Below, piece after piece: positions 31,175 to 39,838 of a stretch of 40,934 nucleotides of DNA. The notes beneath the pieces are model-generated. The model saw only the letters and a list, made by a program, of their open reading frames with translations. It was not told the DNA's origin and ran no database searches. The first letter of the stretch is position 1. Each line of letters opens with the position of its first letter. Made by a program: the position numbers and the translations under genes. The DNA is taken from NCBI RefSeq assembly GCF_000473065.1, contig NZ_AXAZ01000076.1, positions 1 through 40,934 on the forward strand, read 5' to 3'. The DNA is from Bradyrhizobium sp. WSM1743 (GTDB lineage: Bacteria; Pseudomonadota; Alphaproteobacteria; Rhizobiales; Xanthobacteraceae).

Positions 31175-32092
31175 ATGGATTATTTCGCCCAGCAGCTCAT
31201 CAATGGCCTCGTGCTCGGCTCGATCTACGGCCTGATCGCGATCGGCTACACGATGGTCTACGGCATCGTCGGCATGATCAACTTCGCCCATGGCGACATC
31301 TTCATGATCGGCGGCTTCATTGCGCTGATCACCTTCCTGATCCTGATCTCGCTCGGCCTCACGGCCATCCCCGTGATCCTGCTCGTTGTGCTCTTGGTCT
31401 CGATGGCGATCACGGCGCTCTATGGCTGGACCATCGAGCGCATCGCCTACCGGCCGCTGCGCCATTCATTCCGCCTCGCCCCGATGCTGTCGGCGATCGG
31501 CATGTCCTTCGTGCTGACCAATTATTCGCAGGTGACGCAAGGCGCCCGCGTCAAGCCGATCCCGCCCTTCATCACCGGCGGCTACACGCTCCATGAGAGC
31601 CCGGACGGCTTCGTGATCCAGCTCTCCAACATCCAGATCATGGTGGTCATCACCACCATCGTGCTGCTGGCGATCTTCACCTGGCTGGTCTCGCGCACCC
31701 GGCTCGGCCGCGACATGCGCGCCTGCGAGCAGGACCAGACCATGGCGGCGCTGCTCGGCGTCAATGTCGACCGCACTATTTCCATGACCTTCGTGATCGG
31801 CGCGGCGCTCGCCGCGGTCGCGGGCCTGATGTACCTGCTCTATTACGGCCTGGTCGATTTCTTCATGGGTTTCGTCGCCGGCATCAAGGCCTTCACCGCC
31901 GCCGTGCTCGGCGGCATCGGCTCGTTGCCCGGCGCCATGCTCGGCGGACTTGCGATCGGACTGATCGAGACGTTCTGGTCGGCCTATTTCTCGGTCGAGT
32001 ACAAGGACGTCGCGGCGTTCTCGATCCTGATCGTCGTGCTGATCTTCATGCCGACCGGCCTGCTCGGCCGTCCCGAAGTCGAAAAAGTCTGA
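31175..32092 (+). CDS. livH: Branched-chain amino-acid type ABC permease, LivH
   Basis: The protein has 305 residues with about eight membrane helices. INGLVLGSIYGLIAIGYTMVYGIVGMINFAHGD at the N-terminus and the C-terminal AAVLGGIGSLPGAMLGGLAIGLIE are the LivH pattern; RACEQDQTMAALLGVNVDRTI is the ATPase-contact loop. It forms the channel with LivM. It is the first gene of a compact operon (livH-livM-livG-livF, then the binding protein). The 262 bases upstream (30913-31174) contain no other gene and presumably the promoter. Confidence 0.94.
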   Translation: MDYFAQQLINGLVLGSIYGLIAIGYTMVYGIVGMINFAHGDIFMIGGFIALITFLILISLGLTAIPVILLVVLLVSMAITALYGWTIERIAYRPLRHSFRLAPMLSAIGMSFVLTNYSQVTQGARVKPIPPFITGGYTLHESPDGFVIQLSNIQIMVVITTIVLLAIFTWLVSRTRLGRDMRACEQDQTMAALLGVNVDRTISMTFVIGAALAAVAGLMYLLYYGLVDFFMGFVAGIKAFTAAVLGGIGSLPGAMLGGLAIGLIETFWSAYFSVEYKDVAAFSILIVVLIFMPTGLLGRPEVEKV

Positions 32093-32104
32093 CGGACCGG
32101 CCGC

Positions 32105-33424
32105 GTGACAGCTCCCTCGACCAATACGGCCAAACCTGCAACGGGCATCGCCGCCCTTCTCAAGACCGCCTTCACCAACGCCCTGGTCGCGCTGGTGCTG
32201 TTCTCGCTGATGGTCGGCATCCGCACCGAGGCGGGTTCCTCCGGCCAGCTCACCTACTGGACCCGATTCGGCGAGCTCGCCTCCCTCGTCGCCGTGGTGT
32301 TCGGGGGCTCGATCGTGATCGAGCTGCTGCGGCAATGGATCGGTCCGACCGGCGCCGAGAGGCTGGTGCCGCCAGCAGTGCAGAGCGGCATGTCCTTGAT
32401 CGGCGGCTACCTCACGCCGGCGCTCCTGATCTTCACGCTGCTGGTGCCCGTGATCTTCTATGACCAGCGCTACATCCTCGATCTCGCGATCCTCGTGCTC
32501 ACCTATGTGATGCTGGGCTGGGGGTTGAACGTCGTGGTCGGGCTCGCCGGCCTGCTCGATCTCGGCTACGTCGCCTTTTATGCAGTCGGCGCCTATTCCT
32601 ATGGACTGCTCGCCACCAATTTCGGCTGGTCGTTCTGGGTCTGCCTGCCGCTCGCCGGCATCCTCGCCGCGTTCTGGGGCGTGCTGCTCGGCTTCCCCGT
32701 GCTCCGCCTGCGCGGCGACTATCTCGCCATCGTGACGCTCGCCTTTGGCGAGATCATCCGCCTCGTCATCATCAACTGGCAGGAGCTGACCGGCGGCCCG
32801 AACGGCGTCTCCGGCATTCCCCGCCCCTCCTTCTTCGGCATCCCGCTCGACAACAGCGATGACGGGTTCGCCGCCAAGTTCGGCATCGAATACTCGCCGA
32901 CCCACCGCATCGTCTTCCTGTTCTATCTGATCCTGGCGCTTGCGCTCCTCACCAACTGGGTGACGATCCGCCTGCGTCGCCTGCCGATCGGGCGGGCATG
33001 GGAGGCCTTGCGCGAGGACGAGGTCGCCTGCCGTGCGCTCGGCATCAACACCACGACCACCAAGCTCACGGCGTTCGCGACCGGCGCCATGTTCGGCGGC
33101 TTCGCCGGTGCGTTCTTCGCCACCCGCCAGGGCTTCATCAGCCCGGAATCCTTCACCTTCCAGGAATCGGCGCTGGTGCTCGCGATCGTCGTTCTCGGCG
33201 GCATGGGCTCGCAGCTCGGCGTGGCACTTGCCGCGCTCGCCATGATCGGCGGCTTCGAGCTGTTCCGCGGCCTCGAGACCTACCGCATGCTGGTGTTCGG
33301 CATGGCGATGGTGCTGATCATGATCTGGCGGCCGCGCGGCCTGATCGGCCACCGCGCGCCGACCGTGTTTCTGACCAAGGCGCAGGCGATCTCCTCCGAC
33401 CTCGTCAAGGAAGGGCACGGATGA
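32105..33424 (+). CDS. livM: Branched-chain amino-acid type ABC permease, LivM
   Basis: The protein has 439 residues from a GTG start, longer than the 300-350 residue permeases. About 110 extra residues at the N-terminus add two or three helices, as in the long LivM of enteric bacteria. The family part begins near FYDQRYILDLAILVLTYVMLGWGLNVVVGLAGLLDLGYVAFYAVG and ends with the loop RAWEALREDEVACRALGINTTTTKL and GGMGSQLGV. It pairs with LivH in the membrane. The gene starts 12 bases after livH, and its stop overlaps the livG start by four bases. Confidence 0.94.
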   Translation: MTAPSTNTAKPATGIAALLKTAFTNALVALVLFSLMVGIRTEAGSSGQLTYWTRFGELASLVAVVFGGSIVIELLRQWIGPTGAERLVPPAVQSGMSLIGGYLTPALLIFTLLVPVIFYDQRYILDLAILVLTYVMLGWGLNVVVGLAGLLDLGYVAFYAVGAYSYGLLATNFGWSFWVCLPLAGILAAFWGVLLGFPVLRLRGDYLAIVTLAFGEIIRLVIINWQELTGGPNGVSGIPRPSFFGIPLDNSDDGFAAKFGIEYSPTHRIVFLFYLILALALLTNWVTIRLRRLPIGRAWEALREDEVACRALGINTTTTKLTAFATGAMFGGFAGAFFATRQGFISPESFTFQESALVLAIVVLGGMGSQLGVALAALAMIGGFELFRGLETYRMLVFGMAMVLIMIWRPRGLIGHRAPTVFLTKAQAISSDLVKEGHG

Positions 33425-34254
33425 GCGGCGACAAGATTCTCAGTGTCGACCGGCTGACCATGCGTTTCGGCGGCATCGTCGCCGTGCAGGATCTCTCATT
33501 CGCCGCCGAGCGGAAGAAGATCACCGCGCTGATCGGGCCTAACGGTGCCGGCAAGACCACGGTCTTCAACTGCATCACCGGCTTCTACAAGCCGAGCGGC
33601 GGCACCATTCGCCTCACTCATGACGACGGCCGTGTCATCGCGCTGGAGCGGCTGAACGATTTCCGCATCGCCAAGCAGGCCAAGGTCGCGCGCACGTTCC
33701 AGAACATCCGCCTGTTTCCCGGCATGACCGCGCTGGAAAACCTGATGGTGGCGCAACACAACGCGCTGATGCGCGCCTCCGGGTTTACCTTGCTCGGTCT
33801 TGTCGGCGTCCCCGCCTACCGCGACGCCGAGAAGCGTGCGATCGATCTCGCCACCGACTGGCTCAGGCGGGTCAACCTGCTCGACCGCGCCGACGACGCG
33901 GCCGGCAATTTCGCCTATGGCGACCAGCGCCGGCTGGAAATCGCGCGCGCAATGTGCACCGAGCCCGCCCTGTTGTGCCTGGACGAACCCGCGGCCGGCC
34001 TCAATGCGCGCGAGAGCGCGGCCTTGAGCGAGCTCCTGCTCTCGATCCGGGACGAGCTCGGCACCTCAATCCTGCTGATCGAGCACGACATGTCGGTGGT
34101 GATGGAGATCTCCGACCACATCGTGGTGATGGACCATGGCGAGAAGATCGCGGAAGGCACGCCGCGCGAGGTCCGCGACGATCCCAAGGTGATCGCCGCC
34201 TATCTCGGCACCGACGAGGACGAGGCCGTGGCCGTGATGGAGAGCGGGACGTGA
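33421..34254 (+). CDS. livG: Branched-chain amino-acid type ABC ATPase, LivG
   Basis: The protein has 277 residues. Walker A is GPNGAGKTT (39-47), the Q-loop is RTFQNIRLFPGMT, and the signature reads FAYGDQRRLE (Y166GDQ in place of SGGQ, normal for LivG). Walker B is LLCLDEP with AAGLN. It powers transport together with LivF. The ATG overlaps the livM stop (ATGA) and its stop overlaps the livF GTG (GTGA), so translation of the three genes is coupled. Confidence 0.95.
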   Translation: MSGDKILSVDRLTMRFGGIVAVQDLSFAAERKKITALIGPNGAGKTTVFNCITGFYKPSGGTIRLTHDDGRVIALERLNDFRIAKQAKVARTFQNIRLFPGMTALENLMVAQHNALMRASGFTLLGLVGVPAYRDAEKRAIDLATDWLRRVNLLDRADDAAGNFAYGDQRRLEIARAMCTEPALLCLDEPAAGLNARESAALSELLLSIRDELGTSILLIEHDMSVVMEISDHIVVMDHGEKIAEGTPREVRDDPKVIAAYLGTDEDEAVAVMESGT

Positions 34255-34994
34255 CATCGGCGACCACTCCCCTGCTCGCAATCCGCGGTCTTCGCGCCGC
34301 CTACGGCAAGATCGAGGCGCTGAAGGGCGTCGACGTCGAGATCAATGCCGGCGAGATCGTGGCCTTGATCGGAGCCAATGGCGCCGGCAAGTCGACGCTG
34401 ATGATGACGATCTTCGGCAAGCCGCGCGCCCGTGCCGGCCAGATCCTCTATGAAGGCCGCGACATCACCGACGTGCCCACCCACGAGATCGCCCATTTGC
34501 GCATCGCGCAATCGCCCGAGGGCCGCCGCATCTTCCCGCGCATGAGCGTTGCGGAAAACCTTCAGATGGGGGCCGACTCCACCGGATGCACCGAGGCCGA
34601 ACGCGAGGCGATGCTGCAACGCGTGTTCACGCTGTTTCCGCGGCTGAAGGAGCGCTATGCCCAGCGCGGTGGAACCTTGTCCGGCGGCGAGCAGCAGATG
34701 CTGGCAATCGGCCGCGCGCTGATGAGCCGCCCCCGCCTGCTCCTGCTCGACGAGCCCTCGCTCGGGCTGGCACCGCTGATCGCACGCCAGATTTTCGATG
34801 CGATCCGCACCTTGAACCGGCAGGACGGCCTGACCGTCCTGATCGTCGAGCAAAACGCCAACCATGCGCTCAAGCTCGCCCACCGCGGCTATGTCATGGT
34901 CAATGGCCTGATCACGCTGGCCGGGACCGGCAGCGAATTGTTGCAGCGCCCCGAGATTCGCGCTGCCTATCTGGAAGGCGGCCGCCACGGCTGA
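34251..34994 (+). CDS. livF: Branched-chain amino-acid type ABC ATPase, LivF
   Basis: The protein has 247 residues from GTG 34251. Walker A is GANGAGKST (41-49), the family motif SPEGRRIFPRMSVAENL follows, the signature is LSGGEQQ (143-149) and Walker B is LLLLDEPSLGLAP. It is the second ATPase of the importer. The start overlaps livG by four bases. A 160-base gap separates it from the binding-protein gene, with the short palindrome gagatatctc (35032-35041) in it. Confidence 0.95.
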   Translation: MTSATTPLLAIRGLRAAYGKIEALKGVDVEINAGEIVALIGANGAGKSTLMMTIFGKPRARAGQILYEGRDITDVPTHEIAHLRIAQSPEGRRIFPRMSVAENLQMGADSTGCTEAEREAMLQRVFTLFPRLKERYAQRGGTLSGGEQQMLAIGRALMSRPRLLLLDEPSLGLAPLIARQIFDAIRTLNRQDGLTVLIVEQNANHALKLAHRGYVMVNGLITLAGTGSELLQRPEIRAAYLEGGRHG

Positions 34995-35154
34995 CCGAGC
35001 CCTAAGGCGGTCGAGTGCGGCCGAATGTGGCGAGATATCTCCGCCAATGCTCGTATTTTGCCGGTGACTTCTCCTCGAATTCATTCAAGAATGGCGGCGG
35101 TTTGAACCGGGCATTCCCGGCAACTTCCACAGGCGACCACCCGCGAGGTATCTC

Positions 35155-36273
35155 ATGAAATCACTGAAGCTCATCGGTCTGGCATTCGGCGCATCGATCG
35201 CGCTGTCGAGCGCGGCATTCGCGCAGGATGTCACCGTCGCAGTCGCAGGCCCGATGACCGGCGGCGAGTCCGCCTTCGGCCGCCAGATGAAGAACGGCGC
35301 CGATATGGCCGTGGCCGATATCAATGCCGCCGGCGGCGTCAACGGCAAGAAGCTCGCGCTCTCCGTCGAGGACGACGCTTGCGATCCCAAACAGGCGCGC
35401 TCGATCGCCGAAAAGATCGCCGGCGCGAAAATCCCGTTCGTGGCCGGGCACTATTGCTCCTCGTCGTCGATCCCGGCTTCGGAAGCCTATGCCGACGGCA
35501 ACGTTCTGCAGATTACGCCGGCCTCGACCAACCCGCTGTTCACCGAGCGCAAGCTCTGGAACGTGGCTCGAGTCTGCGGCCGTGACGATCAGCAGGGCCT
35601 GATCGCGGCGCAGTACATCGCCAAGAACTTCAAGGGCAAGAACATCGCGATCCTCAACGACAAGACCACCTACGGCAAGGGTCTTGCCGACGAGACCAAG
35701 AAGGCACTCAACAAGGCCGGCATCACCGAGAAGATGTACGAGTCCTACAACAAGGGCGACAAGGACTTCAACGCGATCGTCTCGCGCCTGAAGCGCGACA
35801 ACATCGACCTCGTCTATGTCGGCGGCTATCATCAGGAGAGCGGCCTGATCCTGCGCCAGATGCGGGACCAGGGCCTCAAGACCGTACTGATGGCCGGCGA
35901 CGCGCTTGCCGACAAGGAGTACGCCTCCATCACCGGCCCTGCCGGCGAGGGCACGCTGTTCACCTTCGGCCCCGACCCGCGCAACAAGCCGACCGCGAAG
36001 AAGATCGTCGAGGCTTTCAAGGCCAAGAACATCGACCCCGAGGGCTACACCCTCTACACCTATGCGGCGATGCAGGTGTGGTCGCAGGCGGCCAAGAAGG
36101 CCGGCACCACCGACGCCAAGAAGGTCATGGCGGCGATAAAGGCCGGCAAGTGGGACACCGTGATCGGCCCGATCGAATATGACGCCAAGGGCGACATCAA
36201 GCAGATCGACTACGTCGTCTACAAGTGGGATGCGAAGGGCGGCTACGCCGAGATCGTGGGCGGCGGCACCTGA
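35155..36273 (+). CDS. livK: Branched-chain amino-acid type periplasmic binding protein
   Basis: The protein has 372 residues with a signal peptide (1-23, ending SAAFA). The mature fold is the type I periplasmic binding protein of the LivJ/LivK group: TVAVAGPMTGGESAFGRQMKNGADMAVADIN, DDACDPKQ with HYCSSSS (ligand-side Cys pair and serines), then TPASTNP. It delivers the ligand to LivHMGF. The usual ligands are Leu, Ile and Val, but relatives in this group carry aromatic acids or amides, and the pca genes lie just upstream. Ligand choice is not decided here. The tail is followed by a strong terminator. Confidence 0.93.
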   Translation: MKSLKLIGLAFGASIALSSAAFAQDVTVAVAGPMTGGESAFGRQMKNGADMAVADINAAGGVNGKKLALSVEDDACDPKQARSIAEKIAGAKIPFVAGHYCSSSSIPASEAYADGNVLQITPASTNPLFTERKLWNVARVCGRDDQQGLIAAQYIAKNFKGKNIAILNDKTTYGKGLADETKKALNKAGITEKMYESYNKGDKDFNAIVSRLKRDNIDLVYVGGYHQESGLILRQMRDQGLKTVLMAGDALADKEYASITGPAGEGTLFTFGPDPRNKPTAKKIVEAFKAKNIDPEGYTLYTYAAMQVWSQAAKKAGTTDAKKVMAAIKAGKWDTVIGPIEYDAKGDIKQIDYVVYKWDAKGGYAEIVGGGT

Positions 36274-36306
36274 GACAGCAAGCGCCTTTCATCGAATCAC
36301 GCCAGA

Positions 36307-36330
36307 CGCCCCGGTTCGCCGGGGCGTTTT
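36307..36330 (+). terminator. Intrinsic terminator of the liv operon
   Basis: CGCCCCGG (36307-36314) and CCGGGGCG (36319-36326) pair perfectly over a TTCG tetraloop and are followed by TTTT. It is 34 bases after the binding-protein stop and 9 bases before the convergent response-regulator stop. Confidence 0.9.
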
Positions 36331-36338
36331 CGTCTTGA

Positions 36339-36725
36339 TTAGACAGCCGCCTGTTCGTCGGCGCCCGCCCGGCTTCGGGCCGCCTTGAGCGCCCACAGCA
36401 GATCGTTCGGCCGGAACGGCTTTTGCAGGCACACCACGTTGGCGAGATCTGGCGCCTCGCCGATGAAATCCAGAGCGGTCATGCCCGAAATCGCAACGAT
36501 CGGGAAGCCGGGAGCCTGGTCGCGGATCGAGGCGATGACACCGATGCCGCTGGTGTCATTCAGGAAAATGTCGACTATCGCCGCGTCGAAAGGGTCCTCA
36601 GCGAAGGCCTTCAGGCCGGCCGCGCCGCTCTCCGCCTCGACCACGTCATAGCGGTTGACCCGGAGCACGATGGCGACCATTGCGCGGACGTCCTTCTGAT
36701 CATCGATAATGAGAACACGAGCCAT
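36339..36725 (-). CDS. Single-domain response regulator (CheY-like)
   Basis: The protein has 128 residues and is one receiver domain with no output part. The acidic pocket D8/D9, the phosphorylation site D52 (AIVDIFLND), the S80 switch residue (VAISGMT) and K102 (CLQKPF) are all present. Such proteins relay phosphoryl groups or inhibit a partner. It is divergent from the hybrid kinase gene with 229 bases between the two starts, so it is the likely partner. The 229 bases hold no gene I can support; they should carry both promoters. Confidence 0.92.
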   Translation of the reverse strand: MARVLIIDDQKDVRAMVAIVLRVNRYDVVEAESGAAGLKAFAEDPFDAAIVDIFLNDTSGIGVIASIRDQAPGFPIVAISGMTALDFIGEAPDLANVVCLQKPFRPNDLLWALKAARSRAGADEQAAV

Positions 36726-36954
36726 GGGAGCAACTCCCGGATCTTGAGATCAAATCGGATGATTCAAGGCTGGAACCCGCCGCAACGGAAGGGCATTATC
36801 GCACCGCTCAGTAAAGCGCCTCTTACCTATCCCTATTCCACGGTCTCGCCAGAGTTAAGTAAGCTTTAACCTTCGGTTGAGTCTCTCGGCCGCATTGGAT
36901 TGAGGATGCGGCCCCCGGAACTGGCTACCATGGAGATCAGGGCTGCCGGATCAA

Positions 36955-39780
36955 ATGGAATTCGCAGGAATGGTCAAAACCGGTCTGCAACAGGTGAAGG
37001 TGCCTTCGATCGACCGAAGCACATGTCTTTCGACCCTGCCGGCCGCTCCGCGCGATCGCACCGCAGCATTGGCGATCGTCGGTGTTTCCTCGATCCTGTT
37101 CGCGCTTGCGGTGCCCTTTGCCGGCGTGCCGCTCGAGCGGGTGCCGGCCTTCATCGCGAGCTATCAATCAGCACTCGCTGTCTGCGACATCATCACCGCA
37201 GTCCTGCTGTTCTCGCAATTTGCGGTATTGCGGACCCGCGCATTGCTGTGGCTTTCGAGCGGCTATCTGTTCACAGCGGCAGCCGCCGTGGTCCACGCGT
37301 TCAGCTTTCCCGGCCTGTTCGCGCCGGGTGGGCTATTTGGCTCCGGCCCGCAGACAACCGCCTGGCTCTATATGATCTGGCACGGCGGCTTTCCGCTGTT
37401 CGTGCTGGCCTATGTCTGGTGGAAGGGCGCGAACGGGAGCGTCGAAGTCTCGGGTTCGATCCGAAAGGCGATCATCGGCAGCTTGCTTGGTGTCGGCGCC
37501 GCGGTGATGGCCTTCACCTGGATCGTTACCGCCCGGCACGACCTGCTGCCGGCACTGCTGAAGCAGGGCGGCGGCTTCACGACGGCGCAGGTGGGCGTGA
37601 TCTCCTTCGTGTGGTCGTTGAGCTTTGCCGCCCTGGTCGGCCTGTGGTTCAGGCGGCCGCATGCGGTAATCGACGTCTGGCTCATGGCGGTCATGTGCGC
37701 CTGGCTGTTCGACATCGCCCTGTCGGGCATCTTCAACAGTGCCCGCTACGACCTCGGCTTCTACGCCGGCCGCCTCTACGGCCTCTGCGCCGCAATCTTT
37801 GTGCTCGCGGTGCTGTTGATCGAGAATGTCCGCCTCCAGGCGCGTACGGTCGGCCTTCTCGGCAGGCTGCGCGAGCAGTCGGCTTCGGAACGCGACTTCT
37901 ACGGCAAGCGCCTTGCGCTCTACGGTGCCGTCGTCGAGTCCTCGAACGACGCCATCATCACCAAGTCTCTCGATGGCGTCATCACCGGCTGGAACAATGC
38001 CGCCGAGCACCTGTTCGGCTATTCCGCTGCGGAGGCGGTCGGCAAGCCGATCGACATCATCGTGCCGCCGGATCGCAAGGGCGAAGTCAGGAGCATCCTC
38101 AACCGGATCGCCAGCAACGAATCGATCGCCCAGCACGAGACGGTCCGAATCCGCAAAGACGGCCGCCCGCTCGACGTGGTCCTCAACATTTCACCGCTGC
38201 GGACCGACGAGGGAGAGATCATCGGCGTCTCCAAGATCGCCCACGACATCACCGAAGAGAAGCAGGCAAGAGAGAAGCTGCGCCGCGAAACCGAAGAACG
38301 CCAGCGCATCTTCGAGACATCGCAGGACCTGATCCTGGTCACCGACGGCTATGGCAATTTCGTCCAGGTCAGCCCGAGCGTGAAGGACATCCTCGGCTAC
38401 AGCCCCGAGGACATGGTCGGGCACATCGCGACCGAGTTCATCCACCCCGACGATCTCGAGAAAACCCGCAACGAGATGCGCGCGGCCCGGCGCGGCCAGA
38501 ACAAGCGCAGCTTCGAGGCGCGCTACTACCACTATGACGGCCACGAGGTCACGCTGAACTGGATGGGCACCTGGTCGGAGCATGTGAAGCGCCATTTCTT
38601 CATCGGGCGCGATCTCACCGAGAAGCAGGCCGCCGAAGCCCGGTTCCGGCAGGTCCAGAAAATGGACGCCATCGGCCAGTTGACCGGCGGCGTCGCGCAC
38701 GATTTCAACAACGTGCTCACCGTCATCACCGGCACGATCGGCATCCTATCGGACGCCGTCGCCGATCGCCCCGAGCTCGCCGCCATCACCAAGTTGATCG
38801 ACGATGCCGCCGAGCGCGGCGCGCAACTGACCAAGCATCTGCTCGCCTTCGCCCGCAAGCAGCCGCTTCAACCCCGCGACATCGACGTCAACGCGCTGGC
38901 GCTCGAGGCTGCCAAGCTTCTGCATCCGACACTGGGCGAGCAGATCACCATCACCCCGCAGCTCACCGAGGATGCCTGGCCGGCGCTGGTCGATCCGAAC
39001 CAGCTGTCCACCGCGATCCTCAATCTCGCGCTGAACGCGCGCGATGCGATGCCCGACGGCGGCACCCTGGTGCTGGAGACGCGCAACGTCTTCCTCGACG
39101 ACGGCTATGCCAGCATGAATGCCGACGTCACCGCCGGCAATTACGTGATGATCGCGGTCAGCGACACCGGCAGCGGAATCCCTGCGGAGCTGATCGACCG
39201 GGTCTTCGATCCCTTCTTCACCACCAAGGAGGTCGGCAAGGGCACTGGCCTCGGCCTCAGCATGGTGTTCGGCTTCGTCAAGCAGTCGGGCGGCCACATC
39301 AAGATCTATAGCGAGGAAGGCCACGGCACGAGCGTGAAGATCTACCTGCCGCGCTCGACCGGGGTGCAGGAGACCGAGTTCGAGGCGCTCCAGAACGCGC
39401 CCGTCACCGGCGGCGACGAGAAGATCCTGATCGTCGAGGACGATGCGCTGGTGCGGCAGTATGTCGTGACGCAGGTCAAGAGCCTCGGCTATACTGCGCT
39501 CGAGGCCGCCAACGGCGCCGAGGCCTTGGCCATCATCGACAGCGACGAGACCATCGACCTGCTCTTCACCGACATCATCATGCCCGGCAACATGAACGGC
39601 CGCCAGCTTGCTGACGAAGCGGCCCGGCGCCGCCCCGACCTGAAGACGTTGTTCACCTCGGGCTACACCGAAAACGCCATCGTTCATCACGGCCGACTGG
39701 ATTCCGGCGTGCTGCTATTGGCAAAGCCCTACCGCAAGTCCGAACTCGCCAAGATGCTGAGAATCGCGCTCGCCAGTTGA
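36955..39780 (+). CDS. MASE4 hybrid histidine kinase with two PAS domains and receiver
   Basis: The protein has 941 residues. A MASE4-type membrane sensor with about eight helices covers 35-290 (RVPAFIASYQSALAVCDIITAVLLFSQF, PGLFAPGGLFGSGPQTTAWLYMIWHGGFPLFV). Two PAS domains follow (about 322-435 and 445-565). The kinase has H582 in GGVAHDFNN, the N-box LNLALNARDAMPDG, G-boxes DTGSGIP and GKGTGLGLSM. A C-terminal receiver domain has D873 (LLFTDIIMPGNMNG). It senses an unknown cue through the membrane part, phosphorylates itself and then its receiver. The divergent single-domain regulator is the likely next step. ATG 36970 is an alternative start. Confidence 0.93.
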   Translation: MEFAGMVKTGLQQVKVPSIDRSTCLSTLPAAPRDRTAALAIVGVSSILFALAVPFAGVPLERVPAFIASYQSALAVCDIITAVLLFSQFAVLRTRALLWLSSGYLFTAAAAVVHAFSFPGLFAPGGLFGSGPQTTAWLYMIWHGGFPLFVLAYVWWKGANGSVEVSGSIRKAIIGSLLGVGAAVMAFTWIVTARHDLLPALLKQGGGFTTAQVGVISFVWSLSFAALVGLWFRRPHAVIDVWLMAVMCAWLFDIALSGIFNSARYDLGFYAGRLYGLCAAIFVLAVLLIENVRLQARTVGLLGRLREQSASERDFYGKRLALYGAVVESSNDAIITKSLDGVITGWNNAAEHLFGYSAAEAVGKPIDIIVPPDRKGEVRSILNRIASNESIAQHETVRIRKDGRPLDVVLNISPLRTDEGEIIGVSKIAHDITEEKQAREKLRRETEERQRIFETSQDLILVTDGYGNFVQVSPSVKDILGYSPEDMVGHIATEFIHPDDLEKTRNEMRAARRGQNKRSFEARYYHYDGHEVTLNWMGTWSEHVKRHFFIGRDLTEKQAAEARFRQVQKMDAIGQLTGGVAHDFNNVLTVITGTIGILSDAVADRPELAAITKLIDDAAERGAQLTKHLLAFARKQPLQPRDIDVNALALEAAKLLHPTLGEQITITPQLTEDAWPALVDPNQLSTAILNLALNARDAMPDGGTLVLETRNVFLDDGYASMNADVTAGNYVMIAVSDTGSGIPAELIDRVFDPFFTTKEVGKGTGLGLSMVFGFVKQSGGHIKIYSEEGHGTSVKIYLPRSTGVQETEFEALQNAPVTGGDEKILIVEDDALVRQYVVTQVKSLGYTALEAANGAEALAIIDSDETIDLLFTDIIMPGNMNGRQLADEAARRRPDLKTLFTSGYTENAIVHHGRLDSGVLLLAKPYRKSELAKMLRIALAS

Positions 39781-39838
39781 GCCTGCGGCATCGCTGCGCT
39801 ATCGCAGATCGCGAATTGCTCTCAACGACGAGGCCGTC

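Noticed and set aside
31466..33418. A 650-residue open frame on the minus strand across livH and livM
   Set aside because: It is the antisense shadow of two clear Liv permeases. Its composition (Asp/Glu/Arg/His-rich, no domain) is typical of the reverse frame of high-GC genes.
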